Assembly (NCBI GenBank): GCA_963838495.1
Contig: CAWIRC010000001.1
Coordinates: 1,364,001 to 1,428,000 of the forward strand
Length of the DNA: 64,000 bases
DNA from: JBEKIK01 sp963838495
Lineage (GTDB): Bacteria > Planctomycetota > Planctomycetia > Pirellulales > Thermoguttaceae
Direction of reading: 5' to 3'
This document shows positions 48,743 through 59,398 of the stretch, one piece after another. Under the pieces are notes generated by a model. That model did not search any database, was not told the origin of the DNA, and saw only the letters and a list, made by a program, of their open reading frames with translations. The position numbers and the translations under genes were made by a program. Within the stretch, counting starts at the first letter, position 1; each line of letters opens with the position of its first letter.

Positions 48743-48769
48743 TTACGCAAACCGTTGATATTTCCAACC

Positions 48770-48868
48770 GTTGCTGCGGCAGTTCAACTGCCACCCCAAC
48801 GATATTTCAAATCCATAATCCCGAATCCTGACCAACCGTTGGTGCGGCAGTTCAACTGCCGCACCAAC
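48770..48868. repeat. Two GTTGG-family palindromes and heptamers
   Basis: Units 48770-48800 and 48838-48868; the second is perfect with 15-base arms (GTTGGTGCGGCAGTT). GGCAGTT/AACTGCC cores match those at 1031 and 36278. TGAACCC-type heptamers follow to 48897. Confidence 0.85.
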
Positions 48869-48904
48869 AATCTTTCAAACCCTGAACCCTGAACCCTTTT
48901 CATC

Positions 48905-49378
48905 ATGTCGGCCGAATCTCGACTTGCCGAAAAACTCGCGGAATTAAAAATAGAAATGCCCCCGGCCCCTCAGCCGATAGGGGCCTATAAAACGCTGGTC
49001 GTCGTGGACAACATAGTTTACACGTCCGGACACCCGCCCATCGATCCCGATGGAAAGCTGGTGACAGGCCGATTGGGGGAGAATTTAGACGTCGCCGCCG
49101 GTTATGCCGCCGCCCGGCTTACGGGGTTGTGCATTCTGGCCTCGCTTAGAAAGCAGTTCGGCGGCCTGGACCGGATTCACCGCGTGGTAAAGATATTGGG
49201 CGCCGTCAATTGCACTGCGGAATTCACCCAGCAGGCGGCGGTCCTGAACGGCTGCAGCGAGCTGTTCGCCGAAATCTTCGGCCCCGAATGCGGGGTCGCC
49301 GCCCGCAGCGCAATCGGGGTCAACACGCTGCCGCTGGGCGTGTGCGTGGAAATCGAAGCGATTTTCGAGGTGCATTGA
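48905..49378 (+). CDS. RidA/YjgF-family protein
   Basis: 157 residues. IGAYKTLVVVDNIVYTSGHPP, LTGLCILASLRKQFGGLDRIHRVVKILGAVNC and FGPECGVAARSAIGVNTLPLGVCVEIEAIF match the Rid family, including the Arg of the active pocket. Hydrolyses reactive enamines and imines; this subgroup is often annotated as a translation inhibitor, which is an older name. Downstream of hisG on the same strand, as Rid genes often lie near amino-acid genes. Confidence 0.88.
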   Translation: MSAESRLAEKLAELKIEMPPAPQPIGAYKTLVVVDNIVYTSGHPPIDPDGKLVTGRLGENLDVAAGYAAARLTGLCILASLRKQFGGLDRIHRVVKILGAVNCTAEFTQQAAVLNGCSELFAEIFGPECGVAARSAIGVNTLPLGVCVEIEAIFEVH

Positions 49379-49601
49379 CCCGCGTACTTTTGCTCAAGCC
49401 GTCGATTTCGCTTGAAAAGCATGCAGGCATACGTGGATCAGCACAACTAAAGTCAAGGCGATAACTGAAATATGTATCGGGTCCATAAGATTCGCTCCGG
49501 GATAAGGCATCGAACAGCGCGAACTGCCTGCTCCATCAACGACAATCGCGATGCAAGCTGGCGCCGCATAACAGTTCACGCGCGTTCGATTACTTGATAT
49601 T

Positions 49602-49793
49602 TCATGCACAATTGAGGTGATAAATTATTTGCCAGTTGGCTGTTAAGAATACTAGTATTCCTAGCACCCACGCCGGAACTTTCTGCGGCAGGGGCGGAAA
49701 AAATAAATTCCCGCACCTTTCACAAAAGTTCGGCCCTTCCATATTTCTGGGTTGTATCACCCATTGTGAACAAAAAGGACACCGGCAACGCAT
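49602..49793 (-). CDS. Small zinc-ribbon membrane protein
   Basis: 63 residues. CPFCSQWVIQ...FCERCGNLFF gives two CxxC knuckles, followed by one span (VLGILVFLTANWQIIYHL). Likely real because of the motif. A second small minus-strand frame, ending at 49394, has a 30-residue hydrophobic C-terminal peptide (MDPIHISVIALTLVVLIHVC); I leave it unlisted as a gene because nothing else supports it. Confidence 0.5.
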   Translation of the reverse strand: MRCRCPFCSQWVIQPRNMEGPNFCERCGNLFFPPLPQKVPAWVLGILVFLTANWQIIYHLNCA

Positions 49794-49895
49794 AAAACAC
49801 CTACCCGCTCAGACAAGCTAATTGTGGGGTCTCATCACATTATAAATATAGCATTTTTGGAGAACCCGATTCTAAATTACCATTTAAATTACCAT

Positions 49896-50071
49896 TGGAG
49901 TTTTGCAAATTTTGGATTCTTTGTCCCCTCTCCCACTGGGAGAGGGTTAGGGTGAGGGCGTTTGGATGAAAAATGACTTGCCACGTTTATACGACTTCAC
50001 TAGGCCCTTACCCCCGGGTGCCCTTTGGGTGCCTCTCCCAAAGGGAGAGGGGAGAAATTTGCAAAAGTCCT
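49896..50071. mobile_element. MITE-like repeat, copy 2
   Basis: Same ends as at 10324 (TGGAGTTTTGCAAATTT; right end AAATTTGCAAAAGTCC, one mismatch) and the same internal inverted REP-like hairpins, with a longer second hairpin. The rest of the 524-bp gap (49794-50317) is AT-rich and I see nothing else in it. Confidence 0.8.
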
Positions 50072-50317
50072 GTAAAAACATAATTAGCTGTTTGTAGTAG
50101 CTTTACATAACATGAATTGCCAAAATGCATTGTGCTTTTTTCCAACAATGATGTGAATTCAATGTTATTGTCAACATGTTCAGTTTCTATTCGTTGCAAC
50201 GATTATTCGGTATTATTTGCCGCAAAAGACAAAAAACACCATATTTTTTATATATTCTCCCGCCCTTTTGGATAATGGATATGTGATGGGACTGGCAGCC
50301 TACGGCACCGGGAAGAA

Positions 50318-50984
50318 ATGCAATTATATGTGTGCCCTATGATTACATTCTTATACATTTGTCTGGGGTTAGTCTGTTTCATCGTCCTCGCCGATGTGGC
50401 GTGGCGGTTCGCTTCTCGCCGTTATGCACTACCCTGTCCGGTTTGGCTGCGGTGGCTGGTCGAAATGGAAAATCCATTTGTCAAAACATATCGGTCGGAT
50501 GCGATCATTCAACATTTGAACCTAAAACCCGGCATGCGTGTGCTCGATATCGGCTGCGGCCCTGGACGTGTCACGATCCCCGCCGCCAGGCAGGTAGGCC
50601 CTCAAGGCGAAGTGGTCGCAATTGACCTCCAGCCGGGCATGATCCGCCGCGCAGGCAAAAGCCCAAGCAGCGAGCCTGAACAACGTTCGATTTCTTCAGT
50701 TCGCTATGGGACAAGGCGATTTGCCCGTCGATCCCGCCGACCGCGCCTTGCTGGTCACCGTCTTGGGTGAAATTCCCGACCGGGAAGCGGCATTAAGCCA
50801 GATTTTTCAGGCCCTCAAGCCCGGCGGAATCCTATCGGTGACCGAAATCATCTTCGATCCACATTATCAGAGTCGCAGTACGGTCCTGCGGCTCGCAAGT
50901 GCCGCCGGCTTTCAGGAAAAGGCGTTCTTTGGCAATCGCATAGCGTTCACACTGAATTTCGAAAAGCCCTCAATCGATCCATAA
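50318..50984 (+). CDS. SAM-dependent methyltransferase with membrane anchor, frameshifted
   Basis: A hydrophobic N-terminus (MITFLYICLGLVCFIVLADVAW) precedes a class I methyltransferase. Motif I is VLDIGCGPGRVTIPAAR and motif post-I VVAIDLQPGMI; LPVDPADRALLVTVLGEIPD and FQALKPGGILSVTEIIFDP follow. The two parts are in different frames. At 50649-50652 restoring GCGCGC gives IRRAQAKAQAASLNNVRFLQF, a smooth join. Start uncertain between ATG 50318 and ATG 50339. Substrate unknown. Confidence 0.82.
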
Positions 50985-51040
50985 AACGCGAATCCTTGAC
51001 TCCAGCCACAAATCCGCTAGATTTAAAGTGACTTGGGCGC

Positions 51041-51114
51041 CACTGGCTTTGCCAGTCAATTGTGTGCCACTGGCTATGCCAGTGTGAGTTTGAGTGTCAC
51101 TGGCTATGCCAGTG
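51041..51114. repeat. Three CACTGGC-GCCAGTG palindromes
   Basis: CACTGGCTTTGCCAGT at 51041, CACTGGCTATGCCAGTG at 51068 and 51098, spaced 12-14 bases. The array ends 18 bp before the next ATG. Confidence 0.85.
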
Positions 51115-51132
51115 TATTCAAAAAGAGGCGAT

Positions 51133-51501
51133 ATGACCGAACAATTCATAAGCGCAGCGATTCAGCCGGTCGTTGACACTTTCGACACCGCCCGCATGAG
51201 CGCCGGCGAGCCGGGGCTTCCTCGCCAATTCCGCTGGAAGTCGCAAACCATTCAAATCGCACGGGTGCTAAAGGCCTGGAAAGAGACCGGGCCTTGCCAT
51301 CACGGCAGCGGCGAGAAATACGTGCGAAAACATTGGTTCGAAGTGCTGACCGACTCAGGCGACACGATGAAAATCTACTTCGAACGCCAGCCCAGATCGC
51401 GGAAAAACAAGACTCGCTGGTGGTTGTTCACCATCGAAAAATCGCAGCAGCCCATTATCCCCCCACAACCTATAGGCGACCCTCCACTGCTCAAGTCGTA
51501 A
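51133..51501 (+). CDS. Small DUF6504-like protein
   Basis: 122 residues. FRWKSQTIQIARVLKAWKETG, then HWFEVLTDSGDTMKIYFERQ and RWWLFTIEK, resemble DUF6504 (beta-rich, with Trp residues). Function unknown; members often sit near DNA-repair genes, but not here. AAGAGGCGAT before the ATG at 51133; the longer frame from 51094 would put palindromes in the protein. Confidence 0.65.
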   Translation: MTEQFISAAIQPVVDTFDTARMSAGEPGLPRQFRWKSQTIQIARVLKAWKETGPCHHGSGEKYVRKHWFEVLTDSGDTMKIYFERQPRSRKNKTRWWLFTIEKSQQPIIPPQPIGDPPLLKS

Positions 51502-51776
51502 AGGATGCGATAGAACTGAACGCAGGCATCTTCGTTCAGCCAGCCAACTGAAACCATGCGCTTGACTCCGGGGGGGGTGCCATGTTAAGATTATGGGGAA
51601 CACTTTGAGCCTGGAGCAGTTTCAGGCTCGATCCAAATGAGAAATTTTGGATTCTAGTTCCCGTGTTAAGCTACTCGACTGTACAGTACATCGTTGCTAT
51701 TTCACTTCGCGGATGAGAGGACGGCGGCAATATCATGGGTCCAAACCCCGATAACTGAAACCCGGCTTATCCATAG

Positions 51777-51919
51777 AGGCGCGTTCGCAGCTACTCGACC
51801 TACATCCGCGACGAGAACACCCTCATTAATGACAGCAACAATAGCTCGCTCCGGTTGCGGGAGAAACACAAGAATTATAGCGGCCAGCCGTTTACCGGCA
51901 ACGCGATTATGCTCGATTA
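51777..51919 (+). pseudogene. Gene remnant (C-terminal fragment)
   Basis: An open stretch reading SYSTYIRDENTLINDSNNSS...QPFTGNAIMLD with a stop just before the GH43 gene. It has the look of a real protein tail, but a stop precedes it and there is no start. I cannot name the family. The rest of the 51502-51940 gap holds nothing I can support. Confidence 0.25.
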
Positions 51920-51940
51920 GTGCCTAGGAGGTCTTTGATC

Positions 51941-54807
51941 ATGCTATTGTTTCGCACGGCAGCAAAACAACGTTGGGCAAAGCGATATGTTCGATGCGTT
52001 CGGGTGCTTGCCGCGACAATTGTCGCGGTCGCTGTCTGTGTCGCCTCGAACATCGCGCACGCGCAGCTGAGCGGTGAAACCGGAGCACATGATCCGTCCT
52101 CGCTTGTCAAAGATGGCTCGACGTACTACTACTATGCGACGGGGCAAGGTATTGTTTCCCGCAATTCAACCGATAAGGTAAATTGGGTCGCCGGGCCGAG
52201 CGTGTTCGCGACGCCCCCGGCCTGGACGATACAGGCCGTGCCCTCTTTTACCGGGTTCTTCTGGGCGCCGGATATCGCCTACTTCAATGGCTCATACCAC
52301 CTTTATTATGCGGTGTCCTCTTGGGGAACGATTGATTCCGCCATCGGCCTCGTGACTACGCCGTCACTGGGTAGTCCAACGTGGACCGATCAGGGCAAAG
52401 TTGTCCAGTCCGATGCCTCGTGGGAGGCCGGTCCTAACACCGACACTACCGCCTTCAACGCCATTGATCCCAGCATCCTCGTGGACACCGATGGAAGCAT
52501 GTGGATGTCCTTCGGCTCCTATTCGTCCGGTATTCTGGTGACGCAACTGAATCCATCCACTGGCAAACGGCTCATCACCAGTTCGCTGGTGGCTACTTTG
52601 GTGGCCAACAATGCGCCTGGCGGAGGATGGGGCAGCTCCATAGAAGGCTCGGCCCTCGTTAAACGCGGCTCCTATTACTACCTGTTCGTCAACTATGGCG
52701 GCTGCTGTTCCGGCGTGAACAGCACATACAACATCCGCGTCGGCCGAAGCACTAGCGTCACCGGACCGTTTCTGGACAAGAGCGGCGTGAACATGGTGAA
52801 CAGCGGCGGCACGCTGTTCCTCGCCGACGACGGGAAGATGGTCGGCCCCGGACACTTCAGTATTTACACCGAAAGCGGCCAGGATTACTTCGGCTATCAC
52901 TACTACAACGGCGACTACAACGGAGCGCCCACCTACGGCCTGCGCAATCTCTACTGGACCAGCGACAACTGGCCCAGCTACGCCGCCGTGAATCCTAACT
53001 GGACCGGCGGAACAAACGCGAATTGGTCGAACGCCGCGAATTGGTCGGTCGGCGGCGTGCCGAACGGCGTCGGGCACGTAGCGAACTTCGCCTCCAATTC
53101 ATCCGGCCGCTACAGCGTAACTCTCGACGGCGGCGGCAAGACCGTCAGCACCGTCAACTTCCAAAGCACCGCAAGCTACACCGTCGGCACCACCGGCGGC
53201 AACACGCTCACGCTCGACGCCGCCACCGGCGACTCGGCGACAATCAACGTCTCGGCCGGAACCCACGCCATCGCCGCGCCGATCATCGCGGTCAACCAAC
53301 TGGGCGTAAACACCTTTACGGACACCCGGCTTACCCTGAGCGGCTCCCTCACTGCGCCCGGGTTCACCAAATACGGCGCGGCACACTCGCACTGAATGGA
53401 GCGAGTACCTTTAGCTCCACCGTGTTCGTGAAGTGGGGGACGCTGGAGGTAAACGGATCGGTCAGCGCCAGCCAATACACCAGCGTCGGCGCGATCCTCT
53501 CTGAAAATGCAACAATGGTTGTGCAAGGCAGCGGCAGCTATACCACCAGCGCGGATTTGAACATCGGCGACACGGGCAGCTCGACTGAGACCGCCACCGG
53601 CACGCTCTATCTCTACAACAACGCAAACATCACTGTCAATTCCACCGGCGGCTTTTTCGTCGGATCCGGTTACTTCTCGAACACCAAGGCTTCGGGCACT
53701 GTGAACCAAACCGGCGGCACACTGACGGCCAACGGCAATTTCGACGGCGCCTTCATCATCGGCGGACGAGGTTCAAGTCTTACCACCGGCACCTATAACC
53801 TCAGCGGCGGTATCGTCAACGCCAACACCAACATCCGCATCGGCGGATTCGGGACCGGTACCGTGAGCCAGACCGGCGGCACTTTCAATGCCAATCAATA
53901 TCTTTCCATCGGCCGATTCACTGGCGCCGTCGGCACGTACGACATCAGCGGCGGTTCGCTGAAGCAAACTAATACGTCAACTTCCATCATCGTCGGTGAA
54001 ATGGGGACGGGAACGTTGAACGTCAGCGGAACAGGCTCCGTCATCGCTTCGGGACAGGTCGCACTCGGTTACACCGGCGGGACGGGAACAATCAATCTCA
54101 ACGGCGGGACACTCACAACCACCCAGTTCTCCAAGGGCACAGGATCGGGCGCCATCTATTTCGATGGCGGTACCGTCAAAGCCTCGGCCAATAAATCGAC
54201 CTTCCTCCCAAGTACGATTTCAACCACGATCAAAAGCGGCGGAGGGACCATTGACACCAATGGCTTCAACATCACCATTGCCACGCCGCTGCTGCACGAC
54301 TCGTCCCTGGGCAGCACACCGGACGGCGGCCTGACCAAGGTCGGCACGGGAATACTCACCCTGACGGCATCCAGTACCTACACCGGCAATACTATTGTAA
54401 AGGCCGGTACCCTGGAAATCGCCGGCGGTATTGGCAATAGCGGCACTTCGCTTATCGATATCCAAGCGGGCAGCGCCGCGCTAAAAACCGTGAATGTGAA
54501 CAAGACAAATCTTAATATCAGCACTGCCACATCGGCGATATTCGAGGTGGCAAACGGCACTCACATCCTAGGCGCGATCTCCGGCAATGGAACAACTCAA
54601 TTAGACGCCGGAGCAAACCTGACGGCCGTCTCCATCTGCCAGGGCACGTTAATCCTCGCTCCTAATGCTACGCTCTCCATCGCAGCCATCCCAGGCGGCC
54701 CGGCGGCTAGTGTAATCACTCCGGTCCCCGAACCATCTACCGTCGCCTTGTTGGGCATGACTGCCCTGAGCTTCCTGGCCTACGCTTGGCGGCGGCGACA
54801 AAAATAA
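51941..54807 (+). CDS. GH43 arabinanase with beta-repeat region and PEP-CTERM tail, frameshifted
   Basis: About 955 residues. A long signal peptide ends near NIAHAQ. A GH43 propeller follows with GAHDPSSLVKDG (base Asp), FNAIDPSILVDTD and SSIEGSALVKRGSYYYLF (acid Glu), and GHFSIYTESGQDYFGYHYY. Then come autotransporter-type beta strands: NWSNAANWSVGGVPNGVG, GTLEVNGSVSASQYTSVG and repeats like GTVNQTGGTLTANGNF. The C-terminal VPEPSTVALLGMTALSFLAY plus RRR is a PEP-CTERM sorting tail. One base seems missing near 53376-53382, in ggcgcggcac, where KYGAGTLALNG is expected. AGGAGG lies ahead of the ATG. Confidence 0.88.
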
Positions 54808-54816
54808 TGATCCAAG

Positions 54817-54890
54817 TGGGCGATAGCGGATTCGAACCACTGACATCCACGTTGTAAGCGTGGCGCTCTAACCGGCTGAGCTAATCGCCC
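54817..54890 (-). tRNA. tRNA-Val(UAC)
   Basis: A 74-base cloverleaf: acceptor GGGCGAT with ATCGCCC, D-arm AGCTCAGCCGG, anticodon stem CCACG/CGTGG with loop CTTACAA (anticodon UAC), T-arm GGTTCGAATCC. Discriminator A; CCA is not encoded. Lies between convergent genes. Confidence 0.97.
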
Positions 54891-54941
54891 GCATACCATT
54901 AGCACATAAGCATAACGCACAAGTTGACGTCAATGCAACTC

Positions 54942-57574
54942 CTACCGCCCGATATTTCGAAAAGTAGAATCCGCTTGTGATGGAAGGGGCATATCCATCA
55001 GCCGTTCGATTTGCATGCCTGCATTTCGGCCGTCATCGGCCGTTTCCATGGCGGGATTATCCTCGGCCTCCTCGTTCAAACTATAATCGGCCGGGCTTTG
55101 CCCGTGCGCAGGGCTGTCCGGGCCGGGCAGATTGTTCCACTCGATGCGCCCGGAATACGGCTGATTTTCCCGCGACGGCCCCCAATACGTTCGCCAACCC
55201 TCGAAAGACAATTTATCGGAGGAGGATTCCGCCCCAAGACCGCGGATGGTCCAAAAGACGTTGACGTCCTGATAATAGTTATGGTCCCCGTTCCACACGA
55301 TGCGCCGCCGGGCGTTTTCCAGGGGACCGAGCACTTCTTGTTCAACGAGTGAATTGCCGTGCGATGTCATGATTATATTCCAGGCGCAGTTGAACTGCAC
55401 GGTAAACTGGTGCGGGGCGGCCTGGCTGCCGGCAAGATGAACCAGCCCGCCGCGGGCCGCGATCGTCACGTGTTCGAGGTCGATGCGGAGCATCTCGTCG
55501 GGCTTGGGCGATCGGGTCCCGCCGGCCGCCGATAAAAACCATTCGCTGGTCGCCAGCAACCCGTTGTCCCAAGCCAGATGCAAGGGTTGCAGATCATCGA
55601 CCCTTATGAATGTCGCCTCTCCCCGGGCAACGGAATCGATCAATTCAATGGTGGCCAGGGGCGGCGGCCCGGAATTGCCGCCGGCAACCTTCGACTCGGC
55701 GCCGGGCAAGGCGGCAACCCGGAAAAAGGCCGCGTCCTGATGATACGCCGTCATCTGGTCCGAGGCGTTGGCCAGCGTAAGGGCGCATCTTTCCAAGCGC
55801 ATCGATTGCCCGCCGCGAATCTCAAAAAAAGACCAATTGTCGGCCGCAACGTCGCGGGAAACGATCAGCTCCATCGCCAAATTGGAAATCGTCAACCGGC
55901 CTGAACCGAGATTGAATATACTCCGCGGATACTTCACCGGGTCGGTTTCATTGGGCCGGAAAACAGGCACCGGCCGGTACCCGTCTCCGGCCCGGATCGT
56001 CGCCCGCAAATTGGCCATGTGGACGGGTTTCTCTTCACGCGGACCGTTGTAGCGCAATTCAATCACGTCGCCGTTGCGTGCGGCCGCACACGCATCGGCC
56101 AGGCTGGTGAATTCGTTTTCCCTGGCGGCCATGTCGCTTACTATAAGCAAACCATTATGCTTTTTTGAACTTCCCACCGAGGAAGCAACTTCCGCGATTC
56201 GGAACGGGCTTTCGGACGAGTTCGGTGCATTTGCCAAGCTTGGTTTTTCTTTTGCCGCTAATGCTTCTGATATCTTTGTCTCTTCTTCCGTTGCGCCCGG
56301 CCGCAATTCGCCTGATGATTCCGATAATTTGGCTGCGGATTCCTTCCTATCATAAGCGACGGAAGTGGAAGCCTGTTTCTCGTGGCTGGAAATCTTCCAA
56401 TAAATATCTAGCGCTACCAACACGCAGGCCAATGCGGCGATGGAAACCAGCCACGGCAGGTGCCGGTGAAGGAAAGAAGCCTTTGGCGCCGACTTGGGCA
56501 ACCACGCCTTGCCCTTGAAACTGGAGGGCTGCAAGCCGAATTGTCCGCCCAAGGACAATAAATCGGATATTAATTCATCGGGATCCTGGTAGCGATTGTC
56601 AGGGTCCTTGGCCATCATTTTTTGCAGGATGCGGTTGGCCTCGTCGGGCACGTCTTCTCGTATTTGCCGCACGTCCGGGGGCGGATCGCCGTGATGTTGC
56701 AGCAGTTTTTGCAAAACCGTCCCTTCCGGATAAGGCGGCCGCCCGGTAAGCATGAAATAAAACGTGCAGCCCAACGAGTATATGTCGCTGCGGATATCGA
56801 CATTGCGCGGATCGCGGGCTTGTTCAGGCGCAATATAATCGAAGCTGCCCAGTGTCACCCCGCTGGATGTCAGATCTATTCCCGCAGACTCCGCTCGTCG
56901 CAGGCGGGCCAAACCCATGTCGATCAATTTCACCTGGCCCCCGGGGGTAATCAATATGTTGGAAGGCTTGATGTCGCGATGAACTATTGAGCGGGCGTCG
57001 GCATGCGCCAAGGCATCGACCGTTTGCAGCGTGTATCTAATAGCCTCCTCCAACGGCAGCGGCCCTTTGCGTTCCACCAGCTTGCGAACGTTCTCCCCCT
57101 CCACAAATTCGAAGGCGATGAAATGAATCCCCCGATCCTCGCCCACGTAATGAACCCGGGCGACATTCTCGTGGTCCAGGGCGCGGCCGATTGGGCCTCG
57201 TTCTGAAAACGCTCGACCGTCTCTCGATCGGAGGCCTGATCGGGAGGGAGAATTTTCAGGGCCACAATTCGGGCAAGCCGCGTGTCCAATGCCCGGTATA
57301 CCCGCCCCATACCCCCACCCCCCACGTATTCAATCAACTCGAAATGCCCCAAATGATCGCCCGGCATGATCCGGCCTTCCATTATCCGCCAGGCCGAATC
57401 GGAAAGATTCGAAATTGAAATGGGAGGGCGGTTGGAAATAAACGTGGGTTGTTCGCTGTCAGATGGCAGCGAAGGCGTGGAGAACGATGAAGATTCTGAC
57501 TCGCAGGACTTGACGGCGGCGGCGCCTTCCTCCGGCGGAAAAGCCTTCTTTTCGTTAATATAATTATCGCTCAT
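54942..57574 (-). CDS. Membrane Ser/Thr protein kinase with a large extracytoplasmic domain, frameshifted
   Basis: About 877 residues. The kinase has IEYVGGGGMGRVYRALD (Gly-rich loop), IVALKILPP (Lys), VHRDIKPSNILI (catalytic loop), KLIDMGLARL (DMG in place of DFG), and FDYIAPEQARD. One span (WLVSIAALACVLVALDIYW) leads to a ~470-residue outside domain with beta-strand repeats (FEIRGGQSMRLERCALTLAN) resembling right-handed beta-helix sensors. A break at 57178-57186 is solved by one more base in GCGC (giving AARLDHENVARVHYVGEDRG). Tail-to-tail with tRNA-Val. Target unknown. Confidence 0.88.
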
Positions 57575-58127
57575 TATGATTTGCGACTAAATGATCTTCC
57601 GCGTCCACCGCAATAAGTGAAAAGATCTTTCAAACGACCGCTTTATAAGCGACAAAAAAGTATGCGTATCTTCAGAATCAAATTCCGCTGGCTGATTGCC
57701 CGACCAAGATGAGTCGTCTGTGCCTTTAGGTTAAATATTATCCGAAAACTTCAATCAATCAAGCACCTTGCCTAGCGCATAGCCTCAATCAATTTAGACA
57801 ATGCTCCCTGGTTAATAAACCCCAATAGAACTTTGTGGCTTCGATTTTATCTTAATTGGCATGGCGGTTATACTGCCGCTGCCACCGAAATATTAGATTC
57901 AATACGCGCACTCCCCTAAGAATGACTACGCGAGTTGCCCGAGTAAAGTTCACTCGATTGCCGACCATTTACGGATATCTTATAATTAACCCCTAAAACA
58001 CATTTCGCTGTGAACACATTTTTATTAACGACGAAAACCGCCGGTACGCATTTTTAATTTTTTTGTGGCCGCATCCTGCTTTAGCTGCGCAGGTTATTCC
58101 CATCGCAATTGGTTAGGAGATCCTGGC
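57575..58127. other. Intergenic region, 553 bp
   Basis: Gap between divergent genes. It contains a decayed GTTGG-type palindrome (GGCGGTTATACTGCC near 57862). Otherwise AT-rich without a visible gene. Probably holds promoters for both sides. Confidence 0.45.
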
Positions 58128-59060
58128 ATGGCAAACAAAAACTTTGATCGGCGTCGTTTTCTTGAATCTGCCGGCGTCTATGCTTTGGGAATGGGCCTGA
58201 TGGGAAACCGGACTTCAAAACTATGGTCGATGGCAATTCCCGAGGAAACGGCAAAAGGCGCGCCTAACGCTGAAAAACTGGGTTGGCGACTGGGTTGCCA
58301 GGCCTATTCTTTCAAAAAATTCACCCTGTTCGAGGCCATCGACAAAACCGCTTCCATAGGCCTGAAATACATCGAGGCCTATCCCGGTCAGACGTTAAGC
58401 AAGGATGCTTCGCAAATCCAGGTGAGCGAATCGCTTCCACCCGATGCCCGCCGCGATCTTAAGAAAAAACTGGGCGATTGCGGCGTAAAACTCGTCAATT
58501 ACGGCGTCTGCAGCCTATCCCAAAAACAGGACGATAGCCGCAAGGTCTTCGATTTTGCCAAGGACCTGGGCATTGAAACCATCGTCTCCGAACCGCCCGA
58601 AGATGCCCTGGAAATGCTCGACAAGTTGTGCGCCGAATATGACATGAAAATCGCCATCCATAACCACCCCAAGTACATGGGCGCCCATTACTGGGATCCC
58701 GACGTCGTACTAAAGGCCTGCCAGGGACTGAGCAAGCGGATTGGGGCCTGTGCCGATACCGGTCATTGGCTGCGTTCCGGCCTGAATCCTGTGGAATCGC
58801 TGAAAAAACTGGAAGGCCGCATTGTTTCCTTGCATTTCAAGGACTTAAACCAAAAAGGCCCCGACGCCCATGATGTGCCTTGGGGAACGGGCGTTTGCGA
58901 TGTAAAGGCGATGCTTGCCGAGCTTCACCGCCAGGGATTTAAAGGCGTTTTTTCCATCGAGTACGAATACAATTGGGACGATTCACTGCCTGAAATAGCC
59001 CAGTGTGTCGGGTACTTCGATAAAATTGCCGCCGAGCTGGCCGCCGATGCTCGGGCTTGA
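58128..59060 (+). CDS. Tat-exported sugar isomerase/epimerase-like TIM barrel
   Basis: About 310 residues. Twin-arginine signal NFDRRRFLESAGVYALGMGLM. The barrel has FEAIDKTASIGLKYIEAYPGQ, IVSEPPEDALEMLDKLC, AIHNHPKYMGAHYWDPDVVLKAC, GACADTGHWLRSGLNP, VSLHFKDLN and GVFSIEYEYNW, carrying the Glu/His/Asp metal set of the xylose isomerase-like fold. Common in planctomycetes; substrate probably a sugar or inosose. GGAG lies nine bases before the ATG. Confidence 0.88.
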   Translation: MANKNFDRRRFLESAGVYALGMGLMGNRTSKLWSMAIPEETAKGAPNAEKLGWRLGCQAYSFKKFTLFEAIDKTASIGLKYIEAYPGQTLSKDASQIQVSESLPPDARRDLKKKLGDCGVKLVNYGVCSLSQKQDDSRKVFDFAKDLGIETIVSEPPEDALEMLDKLCAEYDMKIAIHNHPKYMGAHYWDPDVVLKACQGLSKRIGACADTGHWLRSGLNPVESLKKLEGRIVSLHFKDLNQKGPDAHDVPWGTGVCDVKAMLAELHRQGFKGVFSIEYEYNWDDSLPEIAQCVGYFDKIAAELAADARA

Positions 59061-59398
59061 GTTTTCGACCTTTTCCCTTTTCCCCGTCTCTCCCTTTTAC
59101 CTCTTCTTACATTTTGCCGGCATTTCATTGTGGACAAAACTAATTGTAATCGGCAATTCCCGTTGGACACTTTAGGAAAAAAGAATTTTCCACCTGCACA
59201 ATAATTAGGCAAAAACTCCGTGCTCAAAAAATGTGCAGCGCCGCCTAAAAAAATTGCACATTGCTTGCAATGACATAACTGCATGCATTGCAAGAAGTTC
59301 CGTCAATGACTTGACTTCTCTCCGATTATTTTTGCGGTTGGTCGCCATGATGGTGACATTTTATACTAAATTCAACGTCTTGTGAAAAGGAGAAAGCA
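59061..59398. other. Intergenic region with a possible operator
   Basis: AT-rich gap of 338 bp upstream of the ribbon-helix-helix gene. It holds the inverted repeat listed next and several TTGCA/TGCAA half-sites around 59254-59294. No gene seen. Confidence 0.5.
59264..59294. promoter_or_regulatory. Inverted repeat CTTGCAATG-N13-CATTGCAAG
   Basis: Perfect 9-base arms 105 bp upstream of the ribbon-helix-helix gene, with further TTGCA half-sites just before. The spacing and position suit a regulator-binding site, perhaps autoregulation. A hairpin role is equally possible. Confidence 0.4.

Noticed and set aside
49394..49609. 71-residue minus-strand frame with a hydrophobic C-terminus
   Set aside because: No family, weak start context and overlap with the next small gene; only the last 30 residues look protein-like.
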